From NCBI GenBank assembly GCA_035628915.1, contig DASPIW010000018.1:1-64000 (forward strand): DNA of 64,000 nt. The letters are read 5' to 3'. The stretch is from JARBUG01 sp035628915 (GTDB taxonomy: Bacteria; Bacillota; Sulfobacillia; Symbiobacteriales; Symbiobacteriaceae). The number at the start of each line of letters is the position of its first letter. The stretch's first letter is position 1. The notes under the pieces were generated by a model. That model made no database searches, had not been told where the DNA came from, and saw nothing but the letters and a program-made list of their open reading frames with translations. Made by a program: the position numbers and the translations under genes. Shown one piece after another: positions 60,368 through 64,000 of the stretch.

Positions 60368-61240
60368 ATGGCTGTCATTATCAACAAGGACACCCGCGTG
60401 GTCGTGCAGGGCATCACGGGCTCCCAGGGCCAGTTCCATGCCGGCCAGATGCTTGCGTTTGGAACCAAGGTGGTCGGCGGCGTCAACTTCGACAAGGCTG
60501 GTCAGGAAGTCCACGGCGTTCCCGTTTTCGCCACCGTGCATGAAGCGGTGGAGAAGGGCGGCGCCAACGCCTCCATCATGTTCGTTCCCGCTCCCGGCGT
60601 GAAGGATGCGGCCTTCGAGGCCATCAACGCCGGCATCAAGGTGCTGGTGCTGATTCCCGAGCACGTCCCCACCCAGGAGACCATGGAGATCATGGCCTAC
60701 GCCCGCCAGAACGGCTGCCGCGTCATCGGCCCGAACACCTTCGGCCTCATCTCCCCCGGAGAGCAGGCCAAGATGGGCATCATGCCTAACCACATCTACA
60801 AGCCGGGCCCCGTGGGCATCGTCGCCCGCTCCGGCACGCTCTCGTACGAAATCGCCTACACCCTGACGAACGCCGGCCTGGGCCAGACCACGGTCATCGG
60901 CATGGGCGGCGACCGGGTCATCGGCACCAACTTCGTGGACGCCCTCGAGCTGTTCAACGCAGACCCCGCCACCGAGGCGATTGTCATGGTCGGCGAAATC
61001 GGCGGCATCCAGGAAGAGCTGGCCGCTGATTATATCCAGAAGAACGTCAAGAAGCCGGTCGTAGCCTACCTGGCCGGCAAGGCCGCCCCCGCGGGCAAGC
61101 GCATGGGCCACGCCGGCGCCATCATCGAAGGCAACCGGGGCACTTACCAGTCGAAGGTCGACGCCCTGACCGCCGCCGGCGTCAAGGTCGCTGCCCTGCC
61201 CTGGGAAGTCTCCGACCTGGTCAAGTCGTCCATCAAGTAA
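60368..61240 (+). CDS. sucD: Succinyl-CoA synthetase, alpha subunit
   Basis: 290 residues, six bases after sucC. The CoA-binding domain has VVQGITGSQGQFHAGQM, and the phospho-histidine is in AGKAAPAGKRMGHAGAII. GGDRVIGTNFVDAL is the family motif. It pairs with SucC to complete the TCA step. Confidence 0.96.
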   Translation: MAVIINKDTRVVVQGITGSQGQFHAGQMLAFGTKVVGGVNFDKAGQEVHGVPVFATVHEAVEKGGANASIMFVPAPGVKDAAFEAINAGIKVLVLIPEHVPTQETMEIMAYARQNGCRVIGPNTFGLISPGEQAKMGIMPNHIYKPGPVGIVARSGTLSYEIAYTLTNAGLGQTTVIGMGGDRVIGTNFVDALELFNADPATEAIVMVGEIGGIQEELAADYIQKNVKKPVVAYLAGKAAPAGKRMGHAGAIIEGNRGTYQSKVDALTAAGVKVAALPWEVSDLVKSSIK

Positions 61241-61255
61241 GCGGTCACATTTGAT

Positions 61256-61290
61256 GAGGCGGAGCCTTCGCGGCTCCGCCTCGCTTACAT
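61256..61290 (+). terminator. Terminator of sucCD
   Basis: GAGGCGGAGCC/GGCTCCGCCTC, an 11-bp perfect stem with a TTCGC loop, followed by GCTTACATTTC. Confidence 0.75.
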
Positions 61291-61360
61291 TTCGGCAGGT
61301 GATTGCAGCAGTAGAGAGAAATATCTGCTTAGCGTGCGCAAGAAGGAGGCGTCCAAGCAG

Positions 61361-61579
61361 ATGATCTGGCCTGACCTGGTAGAAGGAGAATCCTATCGCC
61401 TGCTTCGGGAATTCGAGATTCACGACGAAAAGACCGGCACTCCCAAGGCGTTTCTGCGCAAGGGCGCGCTGGTCAAAGTCCGCCGGCTCGACCCAGACGA
61501 TGATCATGTTTTTGTGGAAGGGCAGAGCCTGCCGCTGCCGCTCGGCGCCCTGCGCCGCATGGTCGAACCCCTGTCCTGA
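61361..61579 (+). CDS. Small soluble protein, unknown function
   Basis: 72 residues from ATG 61361 with AAGGAGG upstream; a GTG nine codons earlier lacks a site. It is beta-rich with charged strands (MIWPDLVEGESYRLLREFEIHD...GALVKVRRLDPDDDHVFVEGQSLPLPL), which could be a small barrel. No family is recognised. Confidence 0.6.
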   Translation: MIWPDLVEGESYRLLREFEIHDEKTGTPKAFLRKGALVKVRRLDPDDDHVFVEGQSLPLPLGALRRMVEPLS

Positions 61580-61582
61580 CGG

Positions 61583-61999
61583 TTAGGGCGAGACGGTAAG
61601 CGCGTCAGCGGTTTCACCCCGGGCGGCCTTGAGCATCACGAAGACCGTGATGACCGAGACGAGCACGCCCGCCCAGCGGAAGCCGGTGGCGCTGAAGTGC
61701 CACAGCCCGCCCATGGCAGGGAATCCCGAATAAAACCAACCATAATAGAGGCCTTTGGACAGCAGCGCCAGGGCGACCAGCAGCAGGTTGGCCTGGACCG
61801 CCCATTTGAGCCCTTCGCGGCCGTGGTGGAGGAGAAACGGGGAGCGCTTGCGGCCGTAGGCCCACGCCATGGCGGCAATCAGAATGCCGCTGGGGATTGT
61901 GAATGCCCACTCGGGGAGCACCAGGGCGACGACCGTCACACGAATGGCGCCCAGGTAACAGAGCGCCGCCACGGCGCGCTCAATCAGACGGGGCACGGA
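61583..61999 (-). CDS. DUF4870-like small membrane protein
   Basis: 138 residues from GTG 61999, six bases after GGAGGTG; an ATG at 62020 is an alternative. Four hydrophobic helices. The helix-loop segment LLHHGREGLKWAVQANLLL matches the DUF4870/Tic20-like signature (H-x-x-x-x-L-x-x). Function unknown. It is convergent with the preceding small gene (three-base gap). Confidence 0.75.
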   Translation of the reverse strand, partial: SVPRLIERAVAALCYLGAIRVTVVALVLPEWAFTIPSGILIAAMAWAYGRKRSPFLLHHGREGLKWAVQANLLLVALALLSKGLYYGWFYSGFPAMGGLWHFSATGFRWAGVLVSVITVFVMLKAARGETADALTVSP

Positions 62000-62073
62000 A
62001 GACACCTCCGGCGATAGCATGCCCGGAGGTGTGCCGCTGTTATGCCCCGCTCCGCGTCGGACAGACTAGCGCC

Positions 62074-63006
62074 ATGGAGATTTACCTATTCGGAGCGGGC
62101 GCCTCGGCGGCCGAGGGCGCACCCGCCACGCATGACTTCCTGGCCCGTGCCTGGACGCTGCTTGGCCCCGCGTTCGACGAGCGAATCCGGGCCGTATGGC
62201 GCTTTGTCGAGACCGTATTTCGGGTGCCCGTGACCGGACCCGCGGCATTCGACTTCTTACCCGCCGTTGATGAAGTCATCAGCCTGGTGGACTGGTCGCT
62301 CCAGAACAACGAGGGTCTCGGCCACCTGTACGACCTGCCCCGTCTGTACCAAGTCCGGCGCGACCTGGAGCACCTGCTGTGCACGACGCTTGCTGCCGCA
62401 CTCGCCGACCGCCCGCCCGGGGCGGCGCCCGGTCCGCACCACCGGTTTGCCCGGCGGCTGGCGCAGCGCTCAGGGCGGTATGCCTTGATCTCACTGAACT
62501 ACGACACGCTGCTGGACGGCGCCCTGGCCGAGGCCGGCCTGGCGCCCGATTACGGGCTCGGGGGTGCGCCGGGCGGCGGGCCGCTGCTGGCCAAGCTGCA
62601 CGGCTCGCTCAATTGGGCGCTCTGCCCGGCCTGCAGCCACATCGAACTGGGGGGCGGGCCGGCGTGCGTGCGGTGTGAAAACCCGCGCCTGCACGGGCTG
62701 ATCATCTCGCCGACTTGGCTGAAGAGTTACCGGGGGGCGCATCTGCAGCAAGTCTGGGACCAGGCGCTTGCCTGCCTCCGCCAGGCCGAGCGCATCGTCT
62801 TCGTCGGCTACTCCATGCCGCCGGCCGATATCCCCATCTATCATCTGCTCCAGCGCGGCCTGTTGGCCGGCCCCGTCGGGCACCGGCGCCCGGCCATCCA
62901 CGTCATCAACCACGCCGGGCACGAAGAGGCCGTGATGGCCCGCTTTGCCCGCCTCTTCGGCCCCGATATTACGTTTGATTTCAACGGTTTTTACGGTCAG
63001 GTTTGA
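62074..63006 (+). CDS. Stand-alone SIR2-like protein (NADase/deacylase fold)
   Basis: 310 residues from ATG 62074; the ribosome site is weak. Features of the SIR2-like fold are FGAGASAAEGAPATHDFL (NAD loop), LISLNYDTLLD with the catalytic-type Asn and Asp, LLAKLHGSLNW with the key His, a four-cysteine zinc ribbon (CPAC...CVRC) and the final IVFVGYSMPPADIP. Such domains act as NAD-consuming effectors in Thoeris, DSR and prokaryotic Argonaute systems, or as deacylases. No other defence gene was recognised within this window, so the role is open. Confidence 0.85.
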   Translation: MEIYLFGAGASAAEGAPATHDFLARAWTLLGPAFDERIRAVWRFVETVFRVPVTGPAAFDFLPAVDEVISLVDWSLQNNEGLGHLYDLPRLYQVRRDLEHLLCTTLAAALADRPPGAAPGPHHRFARRLAQRSGRYALISLNYDTLLDGALAEAGLAPDYGLGGAPGGGPLLAKLHGSLNWALCPACSHIELGGGPACVRCENPRLHGLIISPTWLKSYRGAHLQQVWDQALACLRQAERIVFVGYSMPPADIPIYHLLQRGLLAGPVGHRRPAIHVINHAGHEEAVMARFARLFGPDITFDFNGFYGQV

Positions 63007-63070
63007 ACCTGATTGCGTTTTGGATTAGTATCATAATATATACCTAGGCATAGATACGGAGAGAGCTTAC

Positions 63071-63955
63071 GTGGAACAGCGATCGAGGGCAGCAGTCGGG
63101 GCCGCGCTTACCGTCATTTCCGCCCTGGGCTTCAGCACCCTGCCCATCTTCGGCATGCTGGCCTATGCGGCCGGCGGGAATGTGGTCACCGTGCTGGCGT
63201 TCCGGTTTCTCATTGCAGCCGGCCTCCTGTGGGTGTATGTCCTGGTCACCCGGCAGAAGCTGCCCGATGTAAAGACCGGCCTGCAGCTGATGCTGATGGG
63301 CGGCGTGGGCTACACGACCATGTCGGTCCTCTATCTCTCCGCCGTGGCGGAAGACCGGCTTTCACCGGCCATGGCGGCGCTGCTCCTATACACGTACCCG
63401 GCCATTGTCGCTGTACTGGCCTGGCGTTTTGACCGTCAGCGGCTGGCCGGCCGGCAGACCGTCGCTCTGCTGCTGACGCTCGCCGGGGTGGGGCTGGTGC
63501 TGGTCACTCCCGGGGCCGGGGTGGTCTTCACGCCTGCGGGGGCTGCGCTGGCCATCGGTGCGGCGGTCGTCTATGCGACTTATATTCTGTTTGGCAGCCG
63601 GGTCTCCGTCAAATCGACACCGACTGTCGTTACCACCTATGTGGCCACCGCGGCTGCCGCCGTCTTCCTGGCCTGGGGCGCCGCTTCGGGCCAGTTGGTC
63701 GGCATGGCGCCGTCCGGCTGGTGGGCGGTAGGCGGCACGGCCTTCTTTGCGACGGTGCTGGCCGTACTGCTGTTCTTCGCCGGCATCGAACGGCTGGGCC
63801 CGTCGCGGGCGTCGATCATCAGTACGCTGGAGCCGGTGGGTACTGCCCTGCTTTCGGCCGCGATTTTCCACGAGCGGCTCGGATTTTGGCAAATAGCGGG
63901 CGGTCTGCTCGTTCTGGGCGGCATTATCTGGCTCCAGGCGGGCGCCGACCGATGA
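63071..63955 (+). CDS. EamA-family (DMT) transporter
   Basis: 294 residues from GTG 63071 with GGAGAGAG upstream. Ten helices in two repeats, with GFSTLPIFGMLAYA in the first and PVGTALLSAAIFHERLGFWQIAGGLLVLGGIIW in the second. It probably exports a metabolite; the substrate is unknown. A second EamA gene is at 45163. Confidence 0.9.
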   Translation: MEQRSRAAVGAALTVISALGFSTLPIFGMLAYAAGGNVVTVLAFRFLIAAGLLWVYVLVTRQKLPDVKTGLQLMLMGGVGYTTMSVLYLSAVAEDRLSPAMAALLLYTYPAIVAVLAWRFDRQRLAGRQTVALLLTLAGVGLVLVTPGAGVVFTPAGAALAIGAAVVYATYILFGSRVSVKSTPTVVTTYVATAAAAVFLAWGAASGQLVGMAPSGWWAVGGTAFFATVLAVLLFFAGIERLGPSRASIISTLEPVGTALLSAAIFHERLGFWQIAGGLLVLGGIIWLQAGADR

Positions 63956-64000
63956 ATTTACGATTTCCGCGTAACCTTTTTGATACCCGGGCCGTTAAGC

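Noticed and set aside
59222..61507. 761-codon minus-strand frame opposite sucCD
   Set aside because: It lies fully antisense to two highly conserved TCA genes. In high-GC DNA the complement of such genes stays open by codon bias.

Overview
The window is 64 kb of high-GC DNA (roughly 65% G+C), densely coded, with frequent TTG/GTG starts and strong AGGAGG-type ribosome binding sites. A GerW/YtfJ sporulation gene preceded by its usual DUF2953 partner, a CsoR repressor, TgpA/DUF58/MoxR genes and an ECF sigma/anti-sigma pair point to a Gram-positive, spore-forming member of the Bacillota. The gene content would suit a Symbiobacterium-like thermophile, but that assignment is inference. No rRNA, tRNA, CRISPR array, prophage or insertion sequence was recognised.

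Layout. 0-10 kb: a double-sensor GGDEF/HD-GYP protein, a subtilase ending in YWD repeats, tatC, and a minus-strand MoxR-DUF58-transglutaminase operon. 10-17 kb: a MurE-like ligase, a TlpA lipoprotein thioredoxin, and a small copper operon (csoR, a CopA-like membrane fragment, copZ). The copZ gene carries an in-frame TGA at its first metal-binding cysteine, with a SECIS-like hairpin just downstream, so it may encode a selenoprotein. A helix-turn-helix regulator, a methyltransferase and two low-complexity proteins follow. 17-30 kb: central carbon metabolism (icd-mdh-citZ, two-subunit fumarase, malic enzyme) interleaved with ftsH, a DAHP synthase, a MaoC-type protein and an orphan fused permease. 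Between citZ and ftsH lies a 250-bp nested inverted repeat folding into a branched structure. 30-39 kb: an orphan NrfH-like tetraheme cytochrome, the ECF sigma/anti-sigma/sporulation operon, and a 1,428-residue sensor kinase with two response regulators. 39.8-45.1 kb: a possible undescribed metabolic cluster made of split Tm-1-like and PEP-hydrolase-like proteins, a split transketolase and a RuBisCO-like protein. 46-50 kb: helically phased 10/20-bp repeats, then a membrane diguanylate cyclase immediately upstream of a c-di-GMP-I riboswitch that leads a small gene. 50-64 kb: a cytoplasmic-type DMSO-reductase-family enzyme with a fused FeS/membrane subunit, a large helical-repeat protein, threonine dehydratase, sucCD and a stand-alone SIR2-like protein.

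How it fits together. icd, mdh, citZ, fumAB, sucCD and malic enzyme form most of a TCA cycle. A DmsABC-like reductase and an NrfH-like quinol dehydrogenase suggest anaerobic or microaerobic electron transfer. Two cyclic-di-GMP enzymes and one c-di-GMP riboswitch form a local signalling theme. The strongest candidates for new biology are the possible selenocysteine CopZ (13.85 kb), the Tm-1/transketolase/RuBisCO-like cluster (39.8-45.1 kb), the giant structured element (20.69-20.94 kb) and the cyclase-riboswitch pair (47.1-49.9 kb).
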